DNA of 42,787 nt from Bacteroidales bacterium. GTDB taxonomy: Bacteria > Bacteroidota > Bacteroidia > Bacteroidales > UBA12077. Positions within the stretch are counted from its first letter, which is position 1, and every line of letters begins with the position of its first letter. The stretch lies in contig DAOUTQ010000005.1 of the NCBI GenBank assembly GCA_030668615.1, forward strand, positions 1 to 42,787, read 5' to 3'. Below are positions 1 through 8,095 of this stretch, piece by piece. A program made the position numbers and the translations under genes. The notes beneath the pieces were generated by a model, which had not been told where the DNA came from, ran no database searches, and saw nothing but the letters and a program-made list of their open reading frames with translations.

Positions 1-536
1 GTTATACCGATTTATTAAATAGATTGCAAGATATAGAACGAAAAGTCGGTAAGTCAGAAAATGCGAAAACAAAATTAATATATATACCGGTTTGTTACGA
101 GAAAGAATTTTCCATTGATATATCTGAAGTAGCCAAAGTAAATAAGATTACAGAAAAAGAAGTTGTAAAGATTCATACTGATTCGGAATACTTAGTTTAT
201 ATGCTTGGTTTTACACCCGGATTCTGTTATTTGGGAGGAATGAGTGAGAAAATATCAACTCCAAGAAAAAAAAATCCACGTAAAAAAATAGAAGCAGGTG
301 CTGTTGGGATTGCTGGAAATCAAACAGGTATTTATCCTATTGGTAGTCCGGGAGGTTGGCAGATTATTGGAAAAACTCCTCTTAGATTATTTGATCCTGA
401 AAGGAATCCGGAGTTTCTGGTTGAAGCAGGTAATTATTTAAAATTCTATCCGGTAACAAAAAAGGAATTTGATAAAATTGATGTTCTTGTTTCAGAAAAG
501 AGATATAAATTAAAAACTGAGATCAGAAATGGCTAA
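1..536 (+). CDS. pxpB: 5-oxoprolinase subunit B (KipI/PxpB family), 5'-truncated
   Basis: This subunit works with PxpC and PxpA in the ATP-dependent cleavage of 5-oxoproline to glutamate in the cytoplasm. The ORF track starts at a TTG at base 24, but the frame is open back to base 3 and reads YTDLLNRLQDIERK before that point. That stretch is also typical of the family, so the true start lies off the left edge and only the C-terminal ~178 residues of the usual ~230-240 are present. The family signatures GFTPGFCYLGG and AGAVGIAGNQTGIYPIGSPGGW are intact. The stop overlaps the pxpC start by 8 bases, as expected of translational coupling. No pxpA is seen downstream, so it is probably upstream, outside the window. 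The assignment is firm; the reaction is family knowledge. Confidence 0.93.
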   Translation, partial: YTDLLNRLQDIERKVGKSENAKTKLIYIPVCYEKEFSIDISEVAKVNKITEKEVVKIHTDSEYLVYMLGFTPGFCYLGGMSEKISTPRKKNPRKKIEAGAVGIAGNQTGIYPIGSPGGWQIIGKTPLRLFDPERNPEFLVEAGNYLKFYPVTKKEFDKIDVLVSEKRYKLKTEIRNG

Positions 537-1413
537 GATCAGAATTATAAAAGCAGGTTTGCAAACTACGGTTCAGGATAACGGACGGTGGGGTTATCAG
601 AAATTTGGTATGCCTGTTTCCGGAGCTATGGATGTTTCTTCACTGAATTTGGCTAATAAATTGGTAAATAATAGTTTAAACGAAGCCTGTTTGGAGGCTA
701 CAATTGACGGACCAACAATAGAATTTTATTCCGATACATATATCTCAATTTGCGGAGCAAATATGCAGGCGCAAATTAATAATGCAAATATTGAGATGTA
801 TAAATCTTTACAAGTAAAATCTGGCGATATATTATCATTTAAGGGATTAGTAAATGGATGTAGAACATATATAGCTTTTTCAGGAGGTGTTCAGGTTCCC
901 GAAGTGATGGGAAGTAAATCGACATATTTAAAAGGGAAACTGGGAGGATTTAAAGGACGAGAATTAAAATCAAGGGATGAATTAGAAATTGGAACGTATA
1001 ATAATCCTGAAATAAAAGAAATTAGTAGTGATAAAATAACTGAATTTAAAGATTGTTTCACAGCAAGGATAATAGCAGGACCTGAAACCGGATATTTTAC
1101 TTTAAAAGGATTAGAAACATTCTTATATACTGAATATACATTATCGCAACAATGCGATAGGATGGGGTACAGGCTTTCAGGAGCAAAAATTGAACATAAA
1201 TCTAAAGCAGACATCATTTCATCAGGAATTGCATTCGGTACAATTCAAGTTCCATCGCACGGTGAACCTATAATAATGATGGCTGACCGACAAACAACTG
1301 GAGGTTATCCAAGAATAGCATGTGTTGTTTCTGCTGACTTACCTTATATTGCTCAATTAAAACCTGGCGATAAAATCCGGTTTAAAGAAGTAAAACTTGA
1401 TATGCTTTATTAG
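529..1413 (+). CDS. pxpC: 5-oxoprolinase subunit C (KipA/PxpC, biotin-dependent carboxyltransferase-like)
   Basis: This is the partner of PxpB in 5-oxoproline (pyroglutamate) hydrolysis. The protein is 294 aa, slightly shorter than the ~310-335 usual for PxpC. The N-terminus IIKAGLQTTVQDNGRWGYQ and the following GMPVSGAMD are hallmark KipA/AHS2 sequences. The C-terminal HGEPIIMMADRQTTGGYPRIA is also characteristic of the family. ATG start at 529 lies inside the end of pxpB. The gene converges on the minus-strand PAS kinase with an 18-base gap that shows no clear terminator hairpin. Confidence 0.93.
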   Translation: MAKIRIIKAGLQTTVQDNGRWGYQKFGMPVSGAMDVSSLNLANKLVNNSLNEACLEATIDGPTIEFYSDTYISICGANMQAQINNANIEMYKSLQVKSGDILSFKGLVNGCRTYIAFSGGVQVPEVMGSKSTYLKGKLGGFKGRELKSRDELEIGTYNNPEIKEISSDKITEFKDCFTARIIAGPETGYFTLKGLETFLYTEYTLSQQCDRMGYRLSGAKIEHKSKADIISSGIAFGTIQVPSHGEPIIMMADRQTTGGYPRIACVVSADLPYIAQLKPGDKIRFKEVKLDMLY

Positions 1414-1431
1414 TTTAGTAAATAATTACGA

Positions 1432-3282
1432 TTATTTTTTAATTGGAAGAGTAAAGAAGAAAGTACTTCCTTTGTTTTCTTTGCTTTCAACCCAAATGTT
1501 TCCTCCGTTTTTTTTCACAAGATTTTTGCACAGAATTAATCCAAGACCAGTACCTTTTTCTCTATTAGTGCCATAGGTTGAAAAAGAACTTTCTATTTTA
1601 AACAATTTGTCTATATTGTGTTCAGGAATACCAACACCATTATCTTTGACTGATATTTCAAGAAAATTACTTTCCTGTAATATTCTGGATGAAATATTTA
1701 CTTCGCTGTCTTTTATAGAAAATTTAATAGAATTTGTAAGTAAGTTACGAATTACTGTTTTTATTGAACTTTTGTTTATTTCAACATTAATATTATCAAT
1801 ATTAGTAATTATTTTAATGTTTTTTTCGATAGCCCTTTCTTCAATTATATCTATTGAATTCTTTACTAAAGATTTTAAATTTACACTTTCGATTGAAAAT
1901 TCCAAAGTGTTCATTTGTATTCTTGCCCATAGTAGCAAATCATCAAGTAAACGATTTGTTTTAATAGAAAGGCCTGTCAATATATGCAAATAATCAAGCT
2001 TTTCGTCATTGGTTATATCATAAAAATTTTCTTTAAATAGATCAAGTAACTGAGTAAAATTACCAACAGGTCCTTTTAAATCGTGAGCTATTATTGAAAA
2101 GAATACATTTTTAGTAGCATTTGCTTGTAAAAGATCTTTTTCTGATTTTACTAGAGCATCTACTGTCTTTTTTCTTTCTGTGATATCTTCCTTTACAGCA
2201 ACATATTTTATTGTTTTTCCGTTTTCGTCAATAATAGGGGATATGGAAGCCAGTTCCCAGTAGTGTGTTCCGTCTTTACGTTTATTTAAAAATTCACCTC
2301 TCCAGGTATTACCTTTTGAAATGGTTTCCCACATTTCTTTATAATCTTCAGATTTGGTATGTTCTGTTTTTAAAATACTAGGATTTTTACCAACTGCTTC
2401 TTCAAAAGTATAACCTGTTACCTCGGTAAACTTAGGATTTACATATTCTATTAGTCCATTTGTATCTGTAATTACAATTGATGCAGGACTTTGCTTTACG
2501 GCTGTAGATAGTGAAAGGATTTCTTTTTCAATATCTTTTTTACTTGTGGTATCCCTAACTGCAACAACTCTGTACTCCTTGTTTTCAATTAATACATTTT
2601 TAACTTCAACTTCAGCAATTATAGTCGATTTATCTTTTTTAATTAATCTGACTTCATATGTTCCGGTAAAATGACTTTCAATATTTTTTCTTGTAAGTTC
2701 TCTGGAATCAGGATGAATAAATTGAAAAATATTTTTACCCTTTAAGTATTCTCCATTATAACCTGTCATTTTTTGCAGAGAAGGATTAGTATCAACAATT
2801 ATTCCATTTTCGTGTATAATAATTCCTTCAATTGTAAGTTCTGTAAGTATTTTATATCTCGTCTGACTTTCTTCGAGTGCTTCTTCCGCTCTTTTCTTTT
2901 CAGAAATATCTTCTAAAATACCATCAAAATAAACTGGTCTACTATCCTTATTTTTAATTACTTTAACAGTATCTTTTACAACCAATGTTTTTCCCCTTTT
3001 GGTTTTCAGACATATTTCCTTACTAGAAGTTGTTTCTGGTTCTATTGAGAATGTTTTAATTTGGTAATCGCGTTCATTGCTATCGTTATACAAGTCTTGA
3101 ACAGACATATTTAATAACTCATCAAGATTATATTCTAACATATTGGCAAGCGCCTGATTTGCATAAATAATATTACCATCAACACTTGTTCTGTAAATAC
3201 CTACAGGTAAATGATCAGTTAGATTACTAACCGAATCTTTTTCCCTATTTAAATAATCACTATTTTTTTTATGATCTGACAT
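1432..3282 (-). CDS. Soluble multi-PAS sensor histidine kinase (orphan)
   Basis: This 616-aa protein lacks any membrane segment or signal peptide, so it should be a cytoplasmic sensor. Three PAS domains occupy roughly residues 18-130, 140-248 and 256-372, the last two ending in PAC-like DTTSKKD and DITERKK. A HisKA domain follows with H400 as the phospho-acceptor (FFSIIAHDLKGPVG). The HATPase domain covers about 500-615 with an intact N box, DNGVGIP and GTGLGL. The FxxIIAHDLKxP H-box is the type common in Bacteroidota hybrid or orphan kinases. No response regulator lies directly beside it; the OmpR pair downstream has its own kinase and is separated by a 130-bp gap. The ligand or cofactor of the PAS domains cannot be told from sequence. 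Confidence 0.9.
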   Translation of the reverse strand: MSDHKKNSDYLNREKDSVSNLTDHLPVGIYRTSVDGNIIYANQALANMLEYNLDELLNMSVQDLYNDSNERDYQIKTFSIEPETTSSKEICLKTKRGKTLVVKDTVKVIKNKDSRPVYFDGILEDISEKKRAEEALEESQTRYKILTELTIEGIIIHENGIIVDTNPSLQKMTGYNGEYLKGKNIFQFIHPDSRELTRKNIESHFTGTYEVRLIKKDKSTIIAEVEVKNVLIENKEYRVVAVRDTTSKKDIEKEILSLSTAVKQSPASIVITDTNGLIEYVNPKFTEVTGYTFEEAVGKNPSILKTEHTKSEDYKEMWETISKGNTWRGEFLNKRKDGTHYWELASISPIIDENGKTIKYVAVKEDITERKKTVDALVKSEKDLLQANATKNVFFSIIAHDLKGPVGNFTQLLDLFKENFYDITNDEKLDYLHILTGLSIKTNRLLDDLLLWARIQMNTLEFSIESVNLKSLVKNSIDIIEERAIEKNIKIITNIDNINVEINKSSIKTVIRNLLTNSIKFSIKDSEVNISSRILQESNFLEISVKDNGVGIPEHNIDKLFKIESSFSTYGTNREKGTGLGLILCKNLVKKNGGNIWVESKENKGSTFFFTLPIKK

Positions 3283-3412
3283 AACAATAGATCAATTAAT
3301 GTTATGTGATTTTACGAATATTTCAAGTAACGGTTTTAGCGTTTGTGTAAGAAATTGAACAGTTCACCAAAAAATTACATATAATAATAGTAAAATTATA
3401 CTTAATAACCTA

Positions 3413-4738
3413 TTAAGCAGGGAATTTTAAAATAAATGATGATCCTTTATTTATCTCAGAAATAACATCAATCTTTATTTTATGATAATCGCATATTTTC
3501 TTTGATAAGGCCAAGCCTAATCCGTAGCTGTCTTTTGTTTCATGTGAATTTTTAAAACGAGAAAAGATCTCTGGAATTTTATCTTTTGCTATTCCTATGC
3601 CTGTGTCTGTAATTTTAACAATAAATTGATTTGTTTGTTTTAAGGTTTCAATCTTAACAAATCCTTTATCAGTATATCGTATGGCATTATTTACAAAGTT
3701 GTAAAACAAGGTGAAAAGTAAATTTTCATTACCTTTAAAAATAAAATCTTTAGCTTTTAATTCAGATTTTAAGGTAAGTTCTTTAGCAGAGATGCGATCT
3801 TCAATTTCTTCAATTACATTTGTTATTGTATTATTAATATTTACTTTTTCTGTAAGTATATATTCTTCATTTTCAATTCTCGACATCATTAAAAGTGTGC
3901 GAACAAGATTTGTTAATCGGCGCAGTGTCTTTTTTGATTCAAAAATTTTTATCATATCAGCTTCCTGCAATTGCCCATCGTTAATGATATTATCAAGTTT
4001 GCTCTGAATAATACTTACCGGAGTAAGTAATTCATGCGATACATTACTAATATAATCACGCTCATCGTTAAATGCGGCTTCAATTTTTTGCATTAAGGAA
4101 CTAATTATTTCATCAAGATATAAAAAATCGGATGTTGATGTTTTTACGGTTGAATAATTAAATGAAGTAGGATGATTCGTGTTTTTAAGTTTTTTAACAA
4201 TCTTTTCAAACGGTTTAAGTAAATACTGTATAAAAGAAAGATCCAGAATAAATGTAAGTGAAATAACAACTATCAGGAAAATAAATGTAAAACGTTTCAG
4301 ATTATATTGAAATCGATATATTGTTGAAATACTTTTACCAATCTCTATTAAATAATTATTATCGTTTTCGTGAATGGAATAACTTAAAACACGGTAATCC
4401 ACGATTTCTTCTTCAATAACCCTTTGTGAAAATTCTATAACGTCAACTAATGTATCATGGTCAATAGGTTCGATTGAAATATATTCTTCTTTTAGGATAT
4501 TATAACTTCCGAAAGTTTTAAATTCAGATTCCATATCAATGTAATTATCAATACCTAAACTATCAACAAGTTCAATAACCTGATCTAATTTATGAATTAA
4601 AACATTATCTGTATCGCGTATAGAAATTTCACTTACAAGGTAAGGTACTATTATTACTAATAAGGTAATAATAAGTGCTTTTGATAATGCATTAAATAGT
4701 GCAAGCTGGCTTTTTAATTTTAGTTTTGGTATTTTCAT
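3413..4738 (-). CDS. Membrane sensor histidine kinase of an OmpR-type pair
   Basis: A 441-aa two-pass sensor kinase. TM1 covers about residues 19-36, followed by a sensor region of about 110 residues outside the membrane, and TM2 covers about 150-172. HisKA carries H235 in ISNVSHELLTPVS, and the HATPase domain has DTGIGI and GLGLALSKK. The region between TM2 and HisKA is short and has no convincing HAMP domain. The start ATG overlaps the stop of the response-regulator gene by 4 bases (ATGA), so the two are translationally coupled and are almost certainly cognate. The gene is last in the minus-strand run OMP-regulator-kinase. The signal is unknown; the neighbours are envelope proteins, which suggests an envelope cue (inference). 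Confidence 0.92.
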   Translation of the reverse strand: MKIPKLKLKSQLALFNALSKALIITLLVIIVPYLVSEISIRDTDNVLIHKLDQVIELVDSLGIDNYIDMESEFKTFGSYNILKEEYISIEPIDHDTLVDVIEFSQRVIEEEIVDYRVLSYSIHENDNNYLIEIGKSISTIYRFQYNLKRFTFIFLIVVISLTFILDLSFIQYLLKPFEKIVKKLKNTNHPTSFNYSTVKTSTSDFLYLDEIISSLMQKIEAAFNDERDYISNVSHELLTPVSIIQSKLDNIINDGQLQEADMIKIFESKKTLRRLTNLVRTLLMMSRIENEEYILTEKVNINNTITNVIEEIEDRISAKELTLKSELKAKDFIFKGNENLLFTLFYNFVNNAIRYTDKGFVKIETLKQTNQFIVKITDTGIGIAKDKIPEIFSRFKNSHETKDSYGLGLALSKKICDYHKIKIDVISEINKGSSFILKFPA

Positions 4739-5412
4739 TGGATTTCAAATTTATAGCCGATTCCCCGAACTGTTTTTATCCAGTTTGTATCGTCGTATTC
4801 TGATAATTTTTTCCGAATATTTTTAATATGAACATCAATATAATTCGAATCATAATCATCTTCAAAAAATTCACCCCAAATATGTTCCGTTAATTGTAAA
4901 CGATCTAAAATTCTGTTTTTATTTAATATCAGATAGCTTAACAACTTATATTCTTTTTTTGTTAAATTAATCGCATGATCATTATATTGCAAATGTTTTT
5001 TTGTTGTATCCAGAATAAAATCTCCAAACTGTATTTCTGCCATTTTTTGACCGAATTTTCTTCGAGTAATAGCTTGAATTCGTGAAAGAAGTTCTAACAA
5101 TGAAAATGGTTTTGGTAAGTAATCATCTGCTCCTAAATCGAAACCTTTAATTTTATCTTCCAACTCACCTCTTGCTGTAATTACAATAAAATAGGCTTCA
5201 GAGTTATATTCTTTAGCTTCTTTAATAAGATCAAGACCATTATAATCGGGTAAACCAATATCGAGTAAAATAAAATCATACGGATTAACTGATATAAACT
5301 CAGATGCTTCGCTGCCTGTGTATGCTAAATCACAATTATATTCTTCTTTTTCAAGAAATTGTTTTATTTCTGATGCTAAACTTTTTTCGTCTTCTACAAT
5401 TAAAATTCTCAT
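4735..5412 (-). CDS. OmpR/PhoB-family response regulator
   Basis: A 225-aa transcription regulator. The receiver domain (about 1-115) has acidic residues E7/D8, the phospho-acceptor D51 (LLDIGLPDYNG), T79 and K101 (LPKPFS). The C-terminal winged helix (about 125-225) contains the expected KEYKLLSYL, IWG and VRGIGYKF elements. It overlaps both neighbours by 4 bases (ATGA on each side), giving an OMP-regulator-kinase operon. Regulators of this family bind tandem half-sites with about 11-bp periodicity. Two identical sites of exactly this design lie upstream of neighbouring genes (7058-7077 and 8096-8115) and are proposed here as its operators. Confidence 0.95.
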   Translation of the reverse strand: MRILIVEDEKSLASEIKQFLEKEEYNCDLAYTGSEASEFISVNPYDFILLDIGLPDYNGLDLIKEAKEYNSEAYFIVITARGELEDKIKGFDLGADDYLPKPFSLLELLSRIQAITRRKFGQKMAEIQFGDFILDTTKKHLQYNDHAINLTKKEYKLLSYLILNKNRILDRLQLTEHIWGEFFEDDYDSNYIDVHIKNIRKKLSEYDDTNWIKTVRGIGYKFEIQ

Positions 5413-6287
5413 TTATTTGAAAAATTTAGGAAATATGTTAATGAAACCATAAAGCCCGATTGATTTTCCCAGCCTAATAATTTATACTTATCTCCGGGAA
5501 TTCTATACATCCATGAAAAAGAAAGATATGTACTACCAACTCCATAGCTAACTGGGATAAATATATCAAATGCTTCGTATGAAAATGAATTGGATGAAAA
5601 TCCATTCATTCGTAAATTTATTGATGTATAATATTTTTCCAGAGGAGTCATACCTTCATAAATCCAGTAATCAGTACCAAATGCCAATGCTATAGATGGG
5701 TTTATTAAAAGCACATCATTTTCAAATAGAATTTTATCTATTTGTATTAATCTTGATAAGTTGATATCTAAAAAAGTATTATTTGTTTGAGCCATTAAAT
5801 AAGATAAATCCATAGATAAATACAGTTTACCTACATCTACACCTGCTGAGAAATTTATGGAGTGATCGTAATTTAAACCTTCAAGCAAAGTATCACCTGA
5901 AAATTCATGTTTGCTATAATAAAGATCAATATCAAACCCATTATCAAAATATTTCTGAAATCCTGCTTCTACATCATATTCATATGTTTGGGTATTTGCA
6001 TTGAAATAATTGGCATACGAACCACCAACATAAAGGCCTGTTTTATTTACATAAGAAAAGTTCGTAAAAAGTGTTGGAATTTTTTCGCTTACATAGGTTA
6101 GGTCGGTAACGTTGGCTAAATATTCAAGATTATTGTTTGTATAGCTTGCATTAATTAACAAAAAACTAAAATCGTTAACGGAAGTTGTATCTGCTGTTGT
6201 TTCACTTTCAGTTTGACTATTTGCATAAAAAGGGATTAGAATAAATAAGAATATAGATTTTAAATGGTTTAGTTTTAGAGAGTTCAT
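5409..6287 (-). CDS. Exported, probably outer-membrane beta-barrel protein of unknown function
   Basis: I do not recognise a named family. The 292-aa product has a signal peptide of about 25 residues ending at YANSQTE. It is then rich in alternating hydrophobic/aromatic strands (for example LYVGGSYANYFN, DLYYSKHEFSG) and ends in a hydrophobic/aromatic strand (MVSLTYFLNFSNK) resembling the last strand of outer-membrane barrels. It is the first gene of a coupled operon with a response regulator and a sensor kinase, so it may be a sensor accessory or the principal output of the system. Two RNA hairpins lie between its start and the upstream repeat-protein gene, and no TAnnTTTG element is seen just ahead of it. 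It may therefore depend on read-through from the promoter at 7040-7047. Confidence 0.75.
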   Translation of the reverse strand: MNSLKLNHLKSIFLFILIPFYANSQTESETTADTTSVNDFSFLLINASYTNNNLEYLANVTDLTYVSEKIPTLFTNFSYVNKTGLYVGGSYANYFNANTQTYEYDVEAGFQKYFDNGFDIDLYYSKHEFSGDTLLEGLNYDHSINFSAGVDVGKLYLSMDLSYLMAQTNNTFLDINLSRLIQIDKILFENDVLLINPSIALAFGTDYWIYEGMTPLEKYYTSINLRMNGFSSNSFSYEAFDIFIPVSYGVGSTYLSFSWMYRIPGDKYKLLGWENQSGFMVSLTYFLNFSNK

Positions 6288-6310
6288 AAAGTTTTCTTTT
6301 TTAATACAAA

Positions 6311-6341
6311 AAATCAGCCGGTATTTTTATTCGGTTGATTT
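6311..6341 (-). terminator. Hairpin with T-tract just upstream of the OMP-regulator-kinase operon (terminator or attenuator)
   Basis: On the minus strand AAATCAACCG pairs with CGGCTGATTT (one G-U) around an 11-base loop and is followed by a run of six T. It ends about 17-25 bases before the ATG at 6287. As a terminator it would close the repeat-protein transcript; as an attenuator it would gate the downstream operon. Confidence 0.6.
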
Positions 6342-6366
6342 GTGATTTACTGAATATAAACGTTAA

Positions 6367-6391
6367 AATCCCCGGAACATTTCCGGGGATT
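6367..6391 (-). terminator. GC-rich hairpin after the repeat-protein gene
   Basis: A perfect 10-bp stem AATCCCCGGA/TCCGGGGATT with a 5-base loop lies 10 bases after the stop of the 6401-6961 gene (minus strand). It is followed by only four T on that strand. It is either a terminator or a 3'-end stabilising stem-loop. Confidence 0.55.
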
Positions 6392-6400
6392 AAAAAATAA

Positions 6401-6961
6401 TTATCTTCCTCCACCTCTTTTTTTAGTCACAGCTCCGCTGTTTCTTTTTGACATTTGTTTTGCATTTTTCTTTTGCATTTGTGTCTGTGTCTTTTGCGTC
6501 TTCTTAACCTGTTTTTGGGTTTTTTTCGCATCAGGAACAGCTTTTACATTATCTTTGGTCTGAGTTCTTGTTTGAGTTCTAACCTGATCGCCTGTTCCTT
6601 CTTCGGTTCTAATTTGCTCTCTTGTTTGAGTTCTAACCTGATCGCCTGTTCCTTCTTCAGTGCGTACTTGTTCTTTAGCTTGTGTTCTTACTTCTTCACC
6701 AATTCCTTCTTCATTTTTAACTTGTTCTTTAGCTTGAGTTCGCACTTGTTCGCCAATTCCTTCTTCTTCTTTAATCTGCTCTTTTGTTTGAGTTTTAGTT
6801 TGCTCTTTTACTTGAGCTTCAGTTTTTACTTCTTCTTTGGTTTGTTCTTTTACCTGGGTTTTTGTCTGTAATTGTTCTTGCTCTTTAATTTCTTCCTGAG
6901 CAAATCCTGCCATAGAAATTGAAAGGATTGCAACAATTGTTAGCGTTTTTTTTAAGTTCAT
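6401..6961 (-). CDS. Secreted low-complexity protein with four 18-residue repeats
   Basis: The 186-aa product has a clear signal peptide (about 1-21, cleavage after GFA-Q). The mature part is made almost only of E, K, Q, T and R. Residues 66-137 are four tandem 18-residue repeats with consensus EEGxGxxVRTQxxEQVRx, preceded by a more degenerate KEQTK-type stretch. The tail is strongly basic and ends KKRGGGR. There are no cysteines and no T9SS domain, so a disordered or coiled periplasmic or surface protein is likely. It has a near-perfect Shine-Dalgarno and a candidate activator site plus -7 element upstream, which suggests strong, regulated expression. No known family is recognised, and function cannot be assigned. 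Confidence 0.75.
   Translation of the reverse strand: MNLKKTLTIVAILSISMAGFAQEEIKEQEQLQTKTQVKEQTKEEVKTEAQVKEQTKTQTKEQIKEEEGIGEQVRTQAKEQVKNEEGIGEEVRTQAKEQVRTEEGTGDQVRTQTREQIRTEEGTGDQVRTQTRTQTKDNVKAVPDAKKTQKQVKKTQKTQTQMQKKNAKQMSKRNSGAVTKKRGGGR
6551..6766 (-). repeat. Four tandem 54-bp (18-codon) repeats inside the secreted repeat protein
   Basis: Codons 66-137 encode units beginning EEGIGEQ, EEGIGEE, EEGTGDQ and EEGTGDQ. The pairing of units (two IG, then two TG) suggests stepwise duplication. Copy number in such arrays commonly varies between strains. Confidence 0.85.
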
Positions 6962-6965
6962 AATT

Positions 6966-6971
6966 CCTCCT
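6966..6971 (-). promoter_or_regulatory. Perfect Shine-Dalgarno AGGAGG
   Basis: Reads AGGAGG-N4-ATG in front of the 6401-6961 gene. Bacteroidota genes generally lack Shine-Dalgarno sequences, and nearly all others in this window do, so a perfect one confirms this start and is unusual. Confidence 0.7.
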
Positions 6972-7039
6972 GTTGTTTAAGTTTGTAAGTTATTAATTTT
7001 CTTATAATCTAATCTCTATATTTGATTTTATTTCTTTTA

Positions 7040-7047
7040 CAAATATA
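7040..7047 (-). promoter_or_regulatory. -7 element TATATTTG for the repeat-protein gene
   Basis: Minus-strand match to the Bacteroidota TAnnTTTG consensus, about 80 bases upstream of the ATG at 6961. There is no TTG at the -33 position; that position is covered by the 20-bp direct-repeat box at 7058-7077, as in activator-dependent promoters. Confidence 0.65.
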
Positions 7048-7057
7048 TATATTGAAC

Positions 7058-7077
7058 ATGAAGTGAAAATGAAGAAA
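7058..7077 (-). promoter_or_regulatory. Candidate response-regulator operator, copy 1
   Basis: Plus-strand sequence ATGAAGTGAAAATGAAGAAA contains ATGAAG twice with an 11-bp period, which is OmpR/PhoB-family operator geometry. On the minus strand it ends 10 bp before the TATATTTG element at 7047-7040. An identical 20-mer with identical spacing occurs at 8096-8115. The link to the regulator at 4735-5412 is inference from proximity and geometry. Confidence 0.6.
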
Positions 7078-7115
7078 ACGTATTATTGAAACAAAATATA
7101 TAGTACTAACCTATA

Positions 7116-8018
7116 TTAGAATAATCTTGGTCTTCTTTTTATTTCAATAACCTCGGTTACACCATCTCGAGTTATCTCTGCCAGATTATCGCATGTTCCG
7201 TCTCCATAATCTATAATAATCACTTCTTCGCCTTTCATTATTTCTCTAACACCTGAAACTATATACCTGAAACATCCTTCTTTGTTATCACGCACCAATG
7301 GAGTAGTTATTTCACAAGTTATTTCAGTTCCATCTGCAAGCGTAGAGTTTGAAGTACCTGTAATTTCAATAACATCATCATATTTATAATGAGTTTCAGA
7401 TCCTTCAATAGCTTCGCGTATACGCTCTGCATGCCAGCTTATTGTTCCTGCTTCTTCAGCAAGAATTATAGAGCCATCTGAAATAATTTCACTTATACGA
7501 TGCTGAGATTCGTTGATGTAACGATATACATATTTATTTCCTAAGATCTGATTGTCATCAACAAAATAATTTTCGAATGAGAATTCAATTTCAGTTTCCC
7601 CATCACCCCAGTAAGATCCATAATGGTTAATGTAAATTTTACCACGGCGCTCGCGTCCATCATTACATAAACAGTTTTCTTCGCCAAAATCAATAGTAAC
7701 AAACACTGAATCTTCTTCGTAAATACGAGTAACAACAGCGCAAGGACTTAAGCGGTTATAATTACCAATACCATCATTTTCAAAAGCGGATTTGGTTGAT
7801 GTGTTGTCCAGAAAATCAACTGCTTCATCTCCAAGATCTTCAACTTCATCAAACATCTCGGATGCGTACGATTCATTAATAATATCCGAATTTTCATCAA
7901 CAGTACTCACATCTTCATTCTTTTCACATGAAATAAAAAATACAGTAGCCATTAAAATTGCAAATACTGTAAAAAACCTGTAAATGGTTTTTGTTTTGTT
8001 TAAAAATTGTGCTTTCAT
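7116..8018 (-). CDS. Lipoprotein of unknown function (300 aa)
   Basis: The N-terminus is a lipoprotein signal with a hydrophobic stretch and lipobox FFIS-C31, followed by EKNED. The mature protein is acidic at first and then mostly beta-predicted. It contains CLCNDGRERRGKI and several matched segments of the kind GTEITCEI and GEEVIIIDYGDGTCDN, with five further cysteines that could form disulfides. I do not recognise a family. Repetition of T/V/D-rich beta segments around a DYGDGTCDN motif suggests a beta-sandwich. A candidate operator and -7 element lie upstream, shared in design with the repeat-protein gene, so the two are likely co-regulated (inference). Confidence 0.8.
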   Translation of the reverse strand: MKAQFLNKTKTIYRFFTVFAILMATVFFISCEKNEDVSTVDENSDIINESYASEMFDEVEDLGDEAVDFLDNTSTKSAFENDGIGNYNRLSPCAVVTRIYEEDSVFVTIDFGEENCLCNDGRERRGKIYINHYGSYWGDGETEIEFSFENYFVDDNQILGNKYVYRYINESQHRISEIISDGSIILAEEAGTISWHAERIREAIEGSETHYKYDDVIEITGTSNSTLADGTEITCEITTPLVRDNKEGCFRYIVSGVREIMKGEEVIIIDYGDGTCDNLAEITRDGVTEVIEIKRRPRLF

Positions 8019-8077
8019 AGTTTTGATTTTTTGTTAATAATAAATTGAATGTTTGTATTCATTTCTATTTCTGAAAA

Positions 8078-8085
8078 CAAATCTA
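8078..8085 (-). promoter_or_regulatory. -7 element TAGATTTG for the 300-aa lipoprotein gene
   Basis: Minus-strand match to TAnnTTTG, about 60 bases upstream of the ATG at 8018, and preceded at exactly 10 bp by the 20-bp direct-repeat box. Confidence 0.65.
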
Positions 8086-8095
8086 TTGAGTTAAA

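Noticed and set aside
891-1217. 108-aa minus-strand ORF
   Set aside because: Lies inside pxpC, which has clear family motifs in the other strand.
6455-6871. 138-aa plus-strand ORF, Leu/Phe/Ser/Cys-rich, looking like a membrane protein
   Set aside because: It is the antisense shadow of the E/K/Q-rich 18-residue repeats; the hydrophobic look follows from reading GAA/AAA-type codons backwards, and it has no start context or promoter.
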